Positions 8,270-16,851 of a stretch of 64,000 bases of DNA are shown here, one piece after another. The stretch is taken from positions 4,464,001 through 4,528,000 of the forward strand of contig NZ_CP129613.1 of NCBI RefSeq assembly GCF_030486405.1, in the 5' to 3' direction. Below the pieces are notes generated by a model. The model had not been told where the DNA came from. It did no database searches and saw only the letters and a program-made list of their open reading frames with translations. This DNA is from Mycolicibacterium sp. HK-90. Lineage in GTDB: Bacteria > Actinomycetota > Actinomycetes > Mycobacteriales > Mycobacteriaceae. A program made the translations under genes and the position numbers. Numbering within the stretch: position 1 is the stretch's first letter; the number at the start of each line of letters is the position of its first letter.

Positions 8270-8743
8270 TCAGACCGTACGGATGTGCACCTCGCAGTTC
8301 AGCGAAGCCTCCAGGGCGGTGTGGATGCGGCTTTCCGGGATGCGTGCCAGGTCGGCCTTGTCCAGGGTCACCGTCACCACGTCCCAGCCCTCGCCGTCGA
8401 CGGTCCTGCTGACATCCCCGCTCACACCGAACCCGGCCAGTACGCCCCGGACGTCGTCGTCGGTGCCCCGGCTGACGAAGGTGACCACCCCGGCCGCGGG
8501 ACTCGTGCCAAAGGCCTTGGCGCACAGTTCCATCGCGATGGTCTGCAGCTCTGGTGCGTCATTGCCGGCGATCAGCACCTCGACCTCGCGGCGATGCGCG
8601 GGCAGTCCGGAGAGCTCGTTGTTCAGCACCTCGGCGCCGCGCTCACCCAACAGCTCACGAAGCGTTGCCATGCCGTCGGATAGCTGCCGGGCCCCGAGCT
8701 CGCCGGCCGGGTCCACTCCGACGCGCACCACCGCAGTTCTCAT
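8270..8743 (-). CDS. Hypothetical protein, unknown function
   Basis: A 157-residue protein starting MRTAVVRVGVDP and ending HIRTV. I do not recognise the family. It is soluble, has no cysteine cluster or membrane segment, and reads as a mixed alpha/beta protein with two similar halves (MRTAVVRVGV and WDVVTVTLDKAD). It is placed oddly: it runs against the flow of the surrounding rightward genes, ends 23 bases from the convergent hydrolase, and starts only 27 bases from the divergent NuoF-like gene. It might be a regulator or partner of that flavoprotein. A 416-residue extension of the same frame runs antisense to the flavoprotein gene and is not credible. Confidence 0.65.
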   Translation of the reverse strand: MRTAVVRVGVDPAGELGARQLSDGMATLRELLGERGAEVLNNELSGLPAHRREVEVLIAGNDAPELQTIAMELCAKAFGTSPAAGVVTFVSRGTDDDVRGVLAGFGVSGDVSRTVDGEGWDVVTVTLDKADLARIPESRIHTALEASLNCEVHIRTV

Positions 8744-8770
8744 GCCGGTAAGCCTAACCGGGGACGGGAT

Positions 8771-10060
8771 GTGACCATGACAGCCGAACTGACGGTCGCG
8801 GCATGGCCGGGGATCACCCCGCGCCTGTTGCGTGACGGACCCGAGGCCCTCACCGACTATCAGCAAGCCGGGGGCTATGCGCCCCTTACTGATCCGGATC
8901 ACCTGTTGGCCGAGGTCGAGGCGAGCGGGTTGCTCGGCCGGGGCGGTGCCGCCTTCCCGATGGCGGTCAAGCTGCGCACTGTGCGCGACAACGGAGCGAG
9001 GGCCGGCGGAACCGTGGTGATCGCCAACGGCGAGGAGGGCGAGCCGGCCTCGATCAAAGACCGCTGGTTGCTGCGCAATCGCCCGCACCTGGTACTGGAC
9101 GGCCTGCGACTGGCTTCCGGCATCGTCGGTGCCGACCGGGCCGTGGTGTACGTATCGGATTCGACGGCGGCAGAGAGCGTCGAGTGCGCGCTGACCGATC
9201 TCTCCGGTGATCTGGGTGGAATGTCGGTCGAATTGCTCACCGTCGCTCCGGGTTACGTGGCCGGCGAAGAGACCGCCGCGGTGCACGTGGTCAACGGTGG
9301 CCCCGCCAAACCGACCGACAAGCCACCGCGCCCATTCGAGGAGGGGGTGGCCGGCAAACCGACGCTGATCAGCAACGTCGAAACGTTGGCTCACCTGGCC
9401 TACCTCCACCGGCACGGCGCGCAGACGTTCCGCGATCTGGGCACCGAGTCCTCTCCCGGCACGTTCCTGGCGACAATCACCGGAGCCGGGCGTGGGCCCG
9501 CGTTGTACGAGCTTCCGCACGGCGTCGCGTTCGCCGATCTACTGACCCTGCACGGGGTCTCCCCCGACCATGTTCGTGGCGCGCTCATGGGTGGGTACTT
9601 CGCCGGATTGGTCAATCGCGACATTGTCGAAGCCACGCTGGACCACGGCTCGGTGCGCGCACTGGGCAGTGGATTGGGTTGCGGCGCGATCGGCATCCTC
9701 ACCGACGACTGCCCGGTGGCGGTGGCGGCCTCGGTGCTGGCGTACTTCGATCGGGAGAACGCGGGCCAGTGCGGTTCGTGTTTCAACGGCACGGCCGCGA
9801 TGGCGGCGGTAGCCACCGGCCTGCGTGACGGCGTGGCCACCGAGGATGACCTGGACCGGCTCAAGCGCTGGTCGGTGGTCCTACGCGGCCGCGGCGCCTG
9901 CGCCACCCTCGACGGTGCGGCGAACGTCGCGGCCAGCCTGCTCGCCCGATTCCCCGACGAGGTGCAACGTCACCTCGAAAATGGCTGTCGGACCTGCCGT
10001 TCCGGCGCTTTCATCGCCGCGCGGCCATACGAAGTCGAAGCCGGGGTGGTGCTGGTATGA
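8771..10060 (+). CDS. NuoF-like FMN/NADH-binding oxidoreductase, stand-alone
   Basis: A 429-residue homologue of the 51-kDa NADH-binding subunit of complex I. It has the FMN/NAD motifs LGRGGAAFP (57-63) and NGEEGEPAS (86-94), an SLBB-like region around 240-300, and a C-terminal iron-sulfur region. The NuoF cluster motif normally has Cys-x2-Cys-x2-Cys. Here C334 and C337 are present but the third is Gly or Asn (CGSCFNG). C377 remains, and C406/C409 lie further on. No other complex I genes are here. The gene overlaps a ferredoxin by ATGA, so I infer an NADH:ferredoxin reductase serving nearby P450 or Rieske enzymes. GTG 8771 has GGGGA upstream; ATG 8777 is an alternative. Confidence 0.85.
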   Translation: MTMTAELTVAAWPGITPRLLRDGPEALTDYQQAGGYAPLTDPDHLLAEVEASGLLGRGGAAFPMAVKLRTVRDNGARAGGTVVIANGEEGEPASIKDRWLLRNRPHLVLDGLRLASGIVGADRAVVYVSDSTAAESVECALTDLSGDLGGMSVELLTVAPGYVAGEETAAVHVVNGGPAKPTDKPPRPFEEGVAGKPTLISNVETLAHLAYLHRHGAQTFRDLGTESSPGTFLATITGAGRGPALYELPHGVAFADLLTLHGVSPDHVRGALMGGYFAGLVNRDIVEATLDHGSVRALGSGLGCGAIGILTDDCPVAVAASVLAYFDRENAGQCGSCFNGTAAMAAVATGLRDGVATEDDLDRLKRWSVVLRGRGACATLDGAANVAASLLARFPDEVQRHLENGCRTCRSGAFIAARPYEVEAGVVLV

Positions 10061-10278
10061 GGATCAAACTCGATCGCACGTTGTGCGATGGCTTCGGGTT
10101 GTGCGCCAAGCACGCGCCGGAGTACTTCCCGCTGGACGACTGGGGATACGCCGTGCTGAAAGGCGACGGCAACATCCCCGCGGCTGACGAGGACGCGGTT
10201 CGCCGCGCTCTGCTCGACTGCCCGGTGCACGCGATCATCGAGTTGAAGGAGAAGGGAGCCGAGCGCGAGGCAGGTTGA
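10057..10278 (+). CDS. Ferredoxin, [3Fe-4S]-type
   Basis: A 73-residue ferredoxin. Ligand pattern: C10 and C16 in TLCDGFGLCAKHAPEYF and the last Cys in DCPVHAI. The variable position three after the first Cys is Phe, as expected for a protein that cannot ligate a fourth iron there. It overlaps the NuoF-like gene by ATGA, so the two are translated together. The pair resembles a reductase plus carrier. In mycobacteria, ferredoxins of this kind usually serve P450s, and one lies 4.4 kb downstream on the same strand. Confidence 0.9.
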   Translation: MRIKLDRTLCDGFGLCAKHAPEYFPLDDWGYAVLKGDGNIPAADEDAVRRALLDCPVHAIIELKEKGAEREAG

Positions 10279-10360
10279 CCACTCAAGCCTGGATCACCGA
10301 TAACCACAACTGGTAACGTGATTCTCCAGATGGAATAACCTGCTTACCACCGGAGTCGAG

Positions 10361-12016
10361 TTGTCACAGATACCGGGACGTCCGCTCCCGACGGTCACCG
10401 CGCTCAACGAGTACTTCTGGACCGCGGGCGCCGACGGGGTGCTGCGAATCCAGGAGTGCCAGGACTGCAGCGCGCTCATCCACCCACCCCAGCCGGTCTG
10501 CCGGTACTGCCGCAGCCGCAACATGGGTGTGCGGGACGTATCGGGGCGGGGATCGCTCGCCGGGTTCACGGTCAACCACCGGTTCGGTTTTCCCGATCTC
10601 CCGCCGCCGTACGTGGTGGCCGAGGTGGCCATCGCCGAGGATCCCCGCGTCCGACTGACGACCAACATCGTCGACTGCGATTCCGAGGACCTCAAGCTCG
10701 GGATGCCCGTCGAGGTCGAATTCCAGCAGATCGAGGATGTCTGGCTGCCGGTGTTCAAGCCGTCGTCCGACACCACCTCAACCCCGCCGGTCGCCGAACC
10801 CGTCGCGCCCCAGGACGTCGCCAAGTACGTCCGGCCGATGCTGACCAAGGAGAAATTCGAGGACCACTCGGCCATCACCGGCATCGGGATGTCCAAGATC
10901 GGTCGTCGACAGATGGTGCCGCCCCTGGCGCTCACGATCGACGCCGCCGAAAAAGCGGTCGCCGATGCGGGTTTGACGTTCGACGACATCGACGGCCTGT
11001 CCACCTACCCGGGTCTCGCCATCGCCGGTATGGGCGAAGGCGGCGTGAGCGCCCTGGAGGGCGCACTTGGGCTCCGGCCGACCTGGATCAACGGCGGCAT
11101 GGACACCTTCGGTCCGGGTGGCTCGGTGATCGCGGCCATGATGGCCGTGGCCACCGGCATGGCACGCCACGTGCTGTGCTTCCGCACACTGTGGGAGGCG
11201 ACCTTCGGCCAGCTGGTCAAGGAGGGCAAGATGTCCCCTCCGATGGGTGGCCGCAGCGACAACTGGCAGCATCCGTTCGGGTCCACCTCGGCGGCACACA
11301 CGTTGGCGCAGAACGCCGGCCGTCACTTCGACCGGTACGGCACCACGCGCGAGACCCTCGGCTGGATCGCGCTCAATCAGCGCGCCAATGCCGCGCTGAA
11401 CCCGACCGCCATCTACCGCGATCCGCTGACCATGGACGACTACCTGTCGGCCCGCATGATCACGACGCCGTTCGGCCTCTACGACTGCGACGTGCCGTGT
11501 GACGGTGCGGTGGCAGTCATCGTCTCAGCTGTCGATGCCGCGCGTGATCTGGCGAAGCCGCCGATCCTGTTCGAGGCCGTCGGCACCCAGATCATCGAAC
11601 GACTCGACTGGGACCAGACCACGCTCACCCACGAGCCTCAGGTGCTGGGTCAGAGTGCACATATGTGGTCGCGAACCTCGTTGCGGCCCAGCGATGTCGA
11701 TGTCGCCGAACTCTACGACGGGTTCAGTTTCAACTGCCTGTCCTGGCTGGAGGGGCTGGGCTTCTGCGGCATCGGGGAGGCCAAGGATTTCCTGGACGGC
11801 GGCCACAACATCGCCCGCGACGGCATCATCCCGCTCAACACCCACGGCGGTCAGCTCTCGCACGGCCGCACCCACGGGATGGGCCTGATCCACGAGGCAG
11901 TCACCCAGCTGCGCGGCGAGGCCGGCGAGCGCCAGGTCGCCGACGCCCGCGTCGCCGTGGCCAGCAGCGGTGGCCTGACCCCCAGCGGCGTACTGCTGAT
12001 GCGCCGGGACGACTGA
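10361..12016 (+). CDS. Fusion of a DUF35 OB-fold protein with a thiolase-like (lipid-transfer/aldolase) protein
   Basis: A 551-residue fusion. Residues 1-145 are a DUF35 protein: a zinc ribbon with C-x2-C pairs (CQDC, CRYC) followed by an OB fold. From about residue 165 a thiolase-like domain follows (GIGMSKIGRR, VAELYDGFSF, LNTHGGQLSHGRTHG). The classical thiolase nucleophile Cys is not seen; the matching place reads GGMDTFGPGGS. The kept YDGF and HGG motifs are those of Ltp2-type retro-aldolases, which in steroid breakdown work with a separate DUF35 protein. I infer a one-chain aldolase acting on a beta-hydroxy acyl-CoA. The TTG at 10361 has GGAG five bases upstream. Confidence 0.85.
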   Translation: MSQIPGRPLPTVTALNEYFWTAGADGVLRIQECQDCSALIHPPQPVCRYCRSRNMGVRDVSGRGSLAGFTVNHRFGFPDLPPPYVVAEVAIAEDPRVRLTTNIVDCDSEDLKLGMPVEVEFQQIEDVWLPVFKPSSDTTSTPPVAEPVAPQDVAKYVRPMLTKEKFEDHSAITGIGMSKIGRRQMVPPLALTIDAAEKAVADAGLTFDDIDGLSTYPGLAIAGMGEGGVSALEGALGLRPTWINGGMDTFGPGGSVIAAMMAVATGMARHVLCFRTLWEATFGQLVKEGKMSPPMGGRSDNWQHPFGSTSAAHTLAQNAGRHFDRYGTTRETLGWIALNQRANAALNPTAIYRDPLTMDDYLSARMITTPFGLYDCDVPCDGAVAVIVSAVDAARDLAKPPILFEAVGTQIIERLDWDQTTLTHEPQVLGQSAHMWSRTSLRPSDVDVAELYDGFSFNCLSWLEGLGFCGIGEAKDFLDGGHNIARDGIIPLNTHGGQLSHGRTHGMGLIHEAVTQLRGEAGERQVADARVAVASSGGLTPSGVLLMRRDD

Positions 12017-12030
12017 ACCATGCGCGCCGC

Positions 12031-12912
12031 ATGAGCAAGACAGCTCCGCACCCGCGAGTGGTGATGGTCGACGGCGTACCGATGTCGGCCCTGGTCGCCG
12101 AGTCCCCCGATCCTCGCGCCGTCGTCGTCGCCCTGCACGGCGGGGCCACCACGTCGGCCTACTTCGACTGTCCCGGCCATCCGGAGCTGTCGCTGCTGCG
12201 GAGTGCGGTGGCGCAGGGATACACCGCGATCGCGCTGGATCGCCCCGGATACGGCGCCTCCGCGGCATACCCCGACGCGATGGCACGCCCCGAACAGCGA
12301 GTCGCCCTGGCATTCGGCGCAATCCGCCGTATCGCCGGTGTGGCGGACCTTTTTCTGCTGGGCCATTCGATGGGCTGCGAGCTGGCACTGCACCTGGCGG
12401 TGCAGCGGCCCGAGGTACTCGGCGTGTCACTGGCAGGCACCGGCCGCCGGTATCACCCGGCCGCGCAGGAGCTGCTCAAAGACGCCTCGCCGCAGCGCCG
12501 TCCGCGCGGGCTGCGCGAACTGCTGTGGGAACCAGCCCGACTGTACCCACCCGATGTGATCGGTGCCGGGTTGTCCTCGGACGGCACCGCCTACGAAGGC
12601 GATGTCGTCAAAACATGGTCGCGGCAGGACTTTCCGGCACTGGCCGGGCAGGTGAAGGTTCCGGTGCAGTTCATCGCAGGCGAGTACGAGAACGTCTGGG
12701 AGTCGGACGCCGAGGCACTGGCCGGGGTCGGTGCGATGTTCACCGCATCGCCGCGGGTCCAGACCGGCGAACTCGCCGACAGCGGTCACAACCTCAGCGT
12801 GGGCCTGACCGCTCCGATCTATCACCGTGAGGTGTTGTCGTTCGCCGACGCGTGCGTGACCGACCATGCCCGTGAAGCTGTGAAAACCGATGTGGAAGTG
12901 GAGGCAGGTTGA
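12031..12912 (+). CDS. Alpha/beta hydrolase
   Basis: A 293-residue alpha/beta hydrolase with oxyanion motif LHGGATTSAYF, nucleophile elbow LLGHSMGCELAL (Ser113), and a likely catalytic His in DSGHNLSVG near the C-terminus. The acid may be in FIAGEYENVWESD. The gene starts 14 bases after the DUF35-thiolase fusion and shares one base (TGATG) with the next dehydrogenase. It is therefore part of the 10.4-14.5 kb operon. It probably hydrolyses an ester or CoA/lactone intermediate; nothing in the sequence fixes which. Confidence 0.85.
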   Translation: MSKTAPHPRVVMVDGVPMSALVAESPDPRAVVVALHGGATTSAYFDCPGHPELSLLRSAVAQGYTAIALDRPGYGASAAYPDAMARPEQRVALAFGAIRRIAGVADLFLLGHSMGCELALHLAVQRPEVLGVSLAGTGRRYHPAAQELLKDASPQRRPRGLRELLWEPARLYPPDVIGAGLSSDGTAYEGDVVKTWSRQDFPALAGQVKVPVQFIAGEYENVWESDAEALAGVGAMFTASPRVQTGELADSGHNLSVGLTAPIYHREVLSFADACVTDHAREAVKTDVEVEAG

Positions 12913-13730
12913 TGCGAGTCGGATTTATCGGGCTGGGCAGCCAGGGAGCGCCGATGGCCCGGCGAATCGTCGAAGGCGGCTTCGAAACCACGCTGTGGGC
13001 ACGGCGCCCGGCCTCGTTGGAGCCCTTCGCCGACACCGCGGCCAAGTCCGCGGGCACCCCCGCCGAACTGGCCGCCGCCAGCGATCTGGTCTGCCTGTGC
13101 GTCGTGGGCGACGACGATGTCCGCCAGGTGCTCGACGGTGAGACAGGGGTGCTGGCCGGCCTCGCCCCGGGCGGCGTCATCGCCATTCATTCCACGGTCC
13201 ACCCCGACACCTGTCGCGACATCGCGGAGAAGGCGGCTGCCCAGGGCATTACGGTGATCGACGCCCCGGTGAGCGGTGGCGAGCCCGCCGCCTCGGCCGG
13301 CACCCTCCTGGTGATGGTCGGCGGCGACGAGGAGGTCGTCGAGCGGGTCCGCCCGGTGTTCGCCACCTACGCCGACCCGATCGTGCACCTCGGCGGGGTG
13401 GGCGCAGGCCAGGTCGCCAAGATCCTGAACAACCTGCTGTTCAGCGCCAATCTCGGGGCGGCCATGAGCGCCCTGGAACTCGGTGAGGCACTGGGGGTTC
13501 CGCGTCAGGCGCTGTGCGAGGTGATCACTCGCGGATCGGCCACCAGCAAGGCACTCAACAGCATCGCGATGTTCGGCGGGACGCTGGACAACCTGGCCCC
13601 GATCGCCGGGGCGCTGCTGCAGAAGGACTGCCGGCACGCGGCCAGCCTTGCCGACGACGCCTCGGCCCCGCAGGGGGCCGTGTTCGACGCGGCAGACAAT
13701 GCCCTGGCCATCATGAACCATCCCCGCTGA
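12912..13730 (+). CDS. 3-hydroxyisobutyrate dehydrogenase-family protein (first of two)
   Basis: A 272-residue NAD(P)-dependent beta-hydroxyacid dehydrogenase. The Rossmann motif GFIGLGSQGAPMA opens the protein. The substrate loop DAPVSGGEPAA is near residue 118, and the catalytic Lys is K170 in GAGQVAKILNN. The family oxidises beta-hydroxyacids or reduces semialdehydes, and also covers imine reductases. The ATG overlaps the preceding stop by one base, and the stop overlaps the next paralogue in the same way. Its sequence differs clearly from the next gene, so the two probably have different substrates or form a mixed oligomer. Confidence 0.9.
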   Translation: MRVGFIGLGSQGAPMARRIVEGGFETTLWARRPASLEPFADTAAKSAGTPAELAAASDLVCLCVVGDDDVRQVLDGETGVLAGLAPGGVIAIHSTVHPDTCRDIAEKAAAQGITVIDAPVSGGEPAASAGTLLVMVGGDEEVVERVRPVFATYADPIVHLGGVGAGQVAKILNNLLFSANLGAAMSALELGEALGVPRQALCEVITRGSATSKALNSIAMFGGTLDNLAPIAGALLQKDCRHAASLADDASAPQGAVFDAADNALAIMNHPR

Positions 13731-14518
13731 TGCGCGTCGGTTTCATCGGGGCCGGCCGAATGGGTGCCCCCATGGTGCGCCGCCTGGCTGAGGCCGGGCA
13801 CCAGGTACAGGCGCTCGGCCGTGACGACGAAAAGCGTGCGGCGGTGGCCGAACTCGGGGCACAACCGGTCGATTCCGCGGCCGCGGCCGTGGCCGGCGCC
13901 GACGTGACGATCGTCTGCGTGTTCACCGACGATCAGGTGCGTGAACTCTGCCCCGGTCTGATCGACGCGATGCCGGCCGGGTCGGTGCTCGTGCTGCACA
14001 CCACCGGCAGTCCCCGCACCGCCGAGACCCTGGCGGAGCGCGCCGCCGCACGGGACATCTCGGTCATCGACGCTCCGGTCAGCGGCGGTCCGCACGACAT
14101 CGCGGCCGGAACGGTCACGGTGTTCGCCGGCGGCGATGAGTCTGCCGTCGCCCGCGCCCGCGAGGTCGTGCAGTCCTATGCCGATCCGGTGCTGCACGTC
14201 GGCCCGGTCGGGGCCGGTCAACGGGTGAAGCTGGTGAACAACGCCTTGTTCGCCGCGCAGATCGGCGTGGTGGCCGAGGGCGTGCGCCTCGGTGACCGAC
14301 TGGGCATCGAGGAGGCGACGTTGTTGACCGCCCTCACCCACGGCAGCGCCGCCAGCCGGGCGCTCGGCGGCATCGCCGCGACCGGGTCGGCCGACGCGTT
14401 CATCGCTCGCGTCGGCGAATTCATCGGCAAGGACGTGGCGGTGGTCCGCCAGACGGTGTCCGAGCTGGACGGCGACCTGGGCCAGTTGGAGAGCCTGCTC
14501 GACGCCGCGACCAAGTGA
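13730..14518 (+). CDS. 3-hydroxyisobutyrate dehydrogenase-family protein (second of two)
   Basis: A 262-residue paralogue of the preceding gene. It keeps GFIGAGRMGAPM, the substrate loop DAPVSGGPHDI and catalytic K167 in GAGQRVKLVNN. It is slightly shorter than the usual 290-300 residues. The ATG shares its A with the preceding stop. The gene ends the 10.4-14.5 kb operon: after it lie about 150 bases of promoter-like sequence before the P450. A beta-hydroxyacid dehydrogenase beside an aldolase-like fusion fits handling of small hydroxyacid or aldehyde products, but this is inference. Confidence 0.9.
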   Translation: MRVGFIGAGRMGAPMVRRLAEAGHQVQALGRDDEKRAAVAELGAQPVDSAAAAVAGADVTIVCVFTDDQVRELCPGLIDAMPAGSVLVLHTTGSPRTAETLAERAAARDISVIDAPVSGGPHDIAAGTVTVFAGGDESAVARAREVVQSYADPVLHVGPVGAGQRVKLVNNALFAAQIGVVAEGVRLGDRLGIEEATLLTALTHGSAASRALGGIAATGSADAFIARVGEFIGKDVAVVRQTVSELDGDLGQLESLLDAATK

Positions 14519-14583
14519 TGGCTCGGGGCGTGACGACCTGATCAGCGCCCATTTTGTGCTTTTCAAACACACTCAAACGGTTT

Positions 14584-14600
14584 ACTGTTAGCGTTACAGT
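14584..14600. promoter_or_regulatory. Palindrome in the P450 promoter region
   Basis: ACTGT and ACAGT arms flank the seven bases TAGCGTT, 68 bases before the P450 ATG. TTTACTGT and TTACAGT may also serve as -10 elements. The motif differs from the GAGAA-N5-TTCTC sites, so another regulator is likely. Confidence 0.4.
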
Positions 14601-14667
14601 TCAACAGTTTCCCGTAACGTGTCACAGCACTTCCGGCCCAGCCCGCCGCGAAGGAGGAGCCAGCCAA

Positions 14668-15870
14668 ATGACCAAGGCCCAGGTGATTTTCGATCCGTTC
14701 TCCGAGGAGTTCTTCAACAACCCGTTCGACATGTACCGGCGGATGCGCCAGGACGCGCCGTTGTACTACAACGAGGACTCCGACTTCTACGCGCTGACCC
14801 GCCACGAGGACGTCGCCGCGGCCCTCAAGGACCACGAGTCGTTCTCATCGTCGCGCGGCTGCGATCTGGCCATGGTGCAGAGCGCCGAGCTGCCGCAGAA
14901 GTCGATCATTTTCATGGACCCGCCGGATCACCGGCACATGCGCAGCCTGCTGAACAAAGCGTTCACCCCCCGCATGATCCAGTCGCAGCGCGACACCGTC
15001 GTCGAGCAGATCGACCACTTTCTCGGGTTGATCGACTCCGACGAGTTCGACGTGGTCCAGGATTTCTCCGGGCCGTTCCCGGTGGAGGTCATCACCCGGA
15101 TGGCCGGAGTCGACCCGGAGTACCGGCAGCAGGTTCGGCATTGGATCGACACCAGCCTGTCCCGGGAACCCGGACAGATCGGCTACTCCGAGGCCGGCAT
15201 GCAGGCCAACATCGACACCGGCATCTACTACTACGGTCTGGTGCAGAAACGTCGGGAAGATCCGCAGGACGACATGATCAGCCGGCTGATCGCCGCGGAG
15301 ATCCCCGGCGAGGACGGTCAGATGCGCCGCCTCGACGACATCGAGATCACCGGATTCGCCACGCTGCTCGGCGGTGCGGGGGCCGAGACGGTGACCAAAC
15401 TCGTCGGCACCGCGATGGTGCTGTTTGCCCGTCACCCCGAACAGTGGCAGAAGCTGCTCGACGACCGGGAGAAGGTTTCGGCCGCGGTCGAGGAGCTGCT
15501 GCGCTACGAGGGCCCGGTGCAGTACAACGTCCGCTACACCCTCAAGGAAGCGCACGTTCCCAGCGGCACCATCCCGGCCGGTAAGCCGGTGTTCCTGATC
15601 AGTGCCGCGGCCAACCGTGATCCCGATGCGTTCACCGACGCCGACACCTTCGACATCGAACGCGACCGTACCGAGGCGCAGAACCTGGGGCTGGGCTACG
15701 GCATCCACAGCTGCCTCGGGGCGGCGCTGGCCCGCATGGAGAGTGCCATCGCCCTGGAGAAGCTGCTCGATTTCATGCCGCGCTACGAAGTGAAATGGGA
15801 CCAGCTGCAACGGGTTCAAATGCAGAACGTGGCGGGCTATTCCAACGTGCCGGTGAAGGTGCTGCGGTGA
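14668..15870 (+). CDS. Cytochrome P450
   Basis: A 400-residue soluble bacterial P450. The heme ligand is C349 in GYGIHSCLGAAL, the oxygen-binding I-helix motif is GGAGAET around 236-241, and the K-helix ExxR is EELLR. The ATG at 14668 is preferred because AAGGAGGAG lies about nine bases upstream; an earlier in-frame start would include promoter sequence. The stop overlaps the following ferredoxin start (GTGA), so the redox partner is co-translated. It would hydroxylate a hydrophobic substrate to open its breakdown. The subfamily cannot be assigned by eye. Confidence 0.92.
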   Translation: MTKAQVIFDPFSEEFFNNPFDMYRRMRQDAPLYYNEDSDFYALTRHEDVAAALKDHESFSSSRGCDLAMVQSAELPQKSIIFMDPPDHRHMRSLLNKAFTPRMIQSQRDTVVEQIDHFLGLIDSDEFDVVQDFSGPFPVEVITRMAGVDPEYRQQVRHWIDTSLSREPGQIGYSEAGMQANIDTGIYYYGLVQKRREDPQDDMISRLIAAEIPGEDGQMRRLDDIEITGFATLLGGAGAETVTKLVGTAMVLFARHPEQWQKLLDDREKVSAAVEELLRYEGPVQYNVRYTLKEAHVPSGTIPAGKPVFLISAAANRDPDAFTDADTFDIERDRTEAQNLGLGYGIHSCLGAALARMESAIALEKLLDFMPRYEVKWDQLQRVQMQNVAGYSNVPVKVLR

Positions 15871-16067
15871 CCAAGAAAGTTCACGTCGACTTCGAGATCT
15901 GCGAGAGCAACGCGGTCTGTATGGGCATCATCCCCGAGGTCTTCGACCTGGACGATCAGGACTATCTCCACATCCTGCAGGAGGAGGTGACCCCGGAGAA
16001 CGAGGCGCAGATCCGCGAAGCGGTGCGGCAATGTCCCCGGCAGGCCATCTCGATCGAAGAGGATTGA
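15867..16067 (+). CDS. Ferredoxin, [3Fe-4S]-type, P450 partner
   Basis: A 66-residue ferredoxin with C12 and C18 in EICESNAVCMGIIPEVF and the distal Cys in QCPRQAI. The variable position three after the first Cys is Asn. It starts at GTG 15867 inside the P450 stop, a strong sign that it serves that P450. No ferredoxin reductase follows, so electrons must come from a reductase elsewhere or from the NuoF-like protein at 8.8 kb. Confidence 0.92.
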   Translation: MTKKVHVDFEICESNAVCMGIIPEVFDLDDQDYLHILQEEVTPENEAQIREAVRQCPRQAISIEED

Positions 16068-16076
16068 TCCGCCCGC

Positions 16077-16844
16077 ATGCGGTTCGTGTTCGTACACGGC
16101 GGTTTTCACGCTGCCTGGTGCTGGGAGCGCACCATCGCCGAGTTGTCGAGGCTCGGGCATGACGGCGTCGCCGTGGATCTGCCCGGACACGGCGTCCGGT
16201 TGGCCGAGGAATCGACTTTGGCCAACCGACGTGCCGCGATCCTCGAGGCGATGCGAGCCGGGGATGTACTGGTGGGTCATTCCGGCGGCGGGTTCGATGC
16301 CACCCTCGCCGCCGACGCCGCACCGGAACTGGTGCGCCACATCGTTTATCTGGCGGCCGCGCTGCCGCGGGAGGGCCGCACCTATCCCGAGGCGATGGCC
16401 ATGCGATCCGCCGACGACGAATTGGGTGGCGAGTTCGACGGTGACGTCGGCGAGATGCTGGGGTACCTGCACTTCGACGAGGAAGGCGCGATGCACTTCG
16501 CCGACTTCGACGGTGCGTGGCGCTACTTCTACCATGACTGCGACGAGACAACGGCCCGTTGGGCTTTCGAGCGCCTGGGCCCCGAGCGGTTCGGCGACAC
16601 CACGGTGACCCCGGTCTCGGTGCCGCAGTTCTGGGCGGCTGATCTGCCCCGCAGTTTCATCCGCTGCCTGCAGGACCGCTCGATGCCACGGTGGCTGGCC
16701 GACATAGTCACCCAGCGTCTCGGGGTCGAGCAGCTGACCATCGATGCGTCGCACTCACCGTTCCTGAGCCGCCCACGTGAACTGGCCGAACTGTTGGTGC
16801 ACGCCACCACGACGACCCCGATCGCGGCCTTGACGTCTGCTTGA
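16077..16844 (+). CDS. Alpha/beta hydrolase, methylesterase/hydroxynitrile-lyase-like
   Basis: A 255-residue alpha/beta hydrolase that begins directly with the oxyanion motif FVHGGFHAAWCW. It has the nucleophile Ser69 in VGHSGGGFD and a likely catalytic His in DASHSPFLSRP. This layout is typical of the small plant-type methylesterase/hydroxynitrile lyase family found widely in bacteria. The ATG is nine bases after the ferredoxin stop, so P450, ferredoxin and hydrolase form one operon. It may cleave an ester formed or exposed by the P450. Confidence 0.85.
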   Translation: MRFVFVHGGFHAAWCWERTIAELSRLGHDGVAVDLPGHGVRLAEESTLANRRAAILEAMRAGDVLVGHSGGGFDATLAADAAPELVRHIVYLAAALPREGRTYPEAMAMRSADDELGGEFDGDVGEMLGYLHFDEEGAMHFADFDGAWRYFYHDCDETTARWAFERLGPERFGDTTVTPVSVPQFWAADLPRSFIRCLQDRSMPRWLADIVTQRLGVEQLTIDASHSPFLSRPRELAELLVHATTTTPIAALTSA

Positions 16845-16851
16845 GACTGTC

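Noticed and set aside
8270..9520. Long minus-strand frame of 416 codons over the NuoF-like gene
   Set aside because: Only the last 157 codons (from ATG 8743) are outside the NuoF-like gene and read as a normal protein.
8771..10278. Part of a complex I (nuo) operon
   Set aside because: No other Nuo subunits are nearby and the cluster motif is altered.
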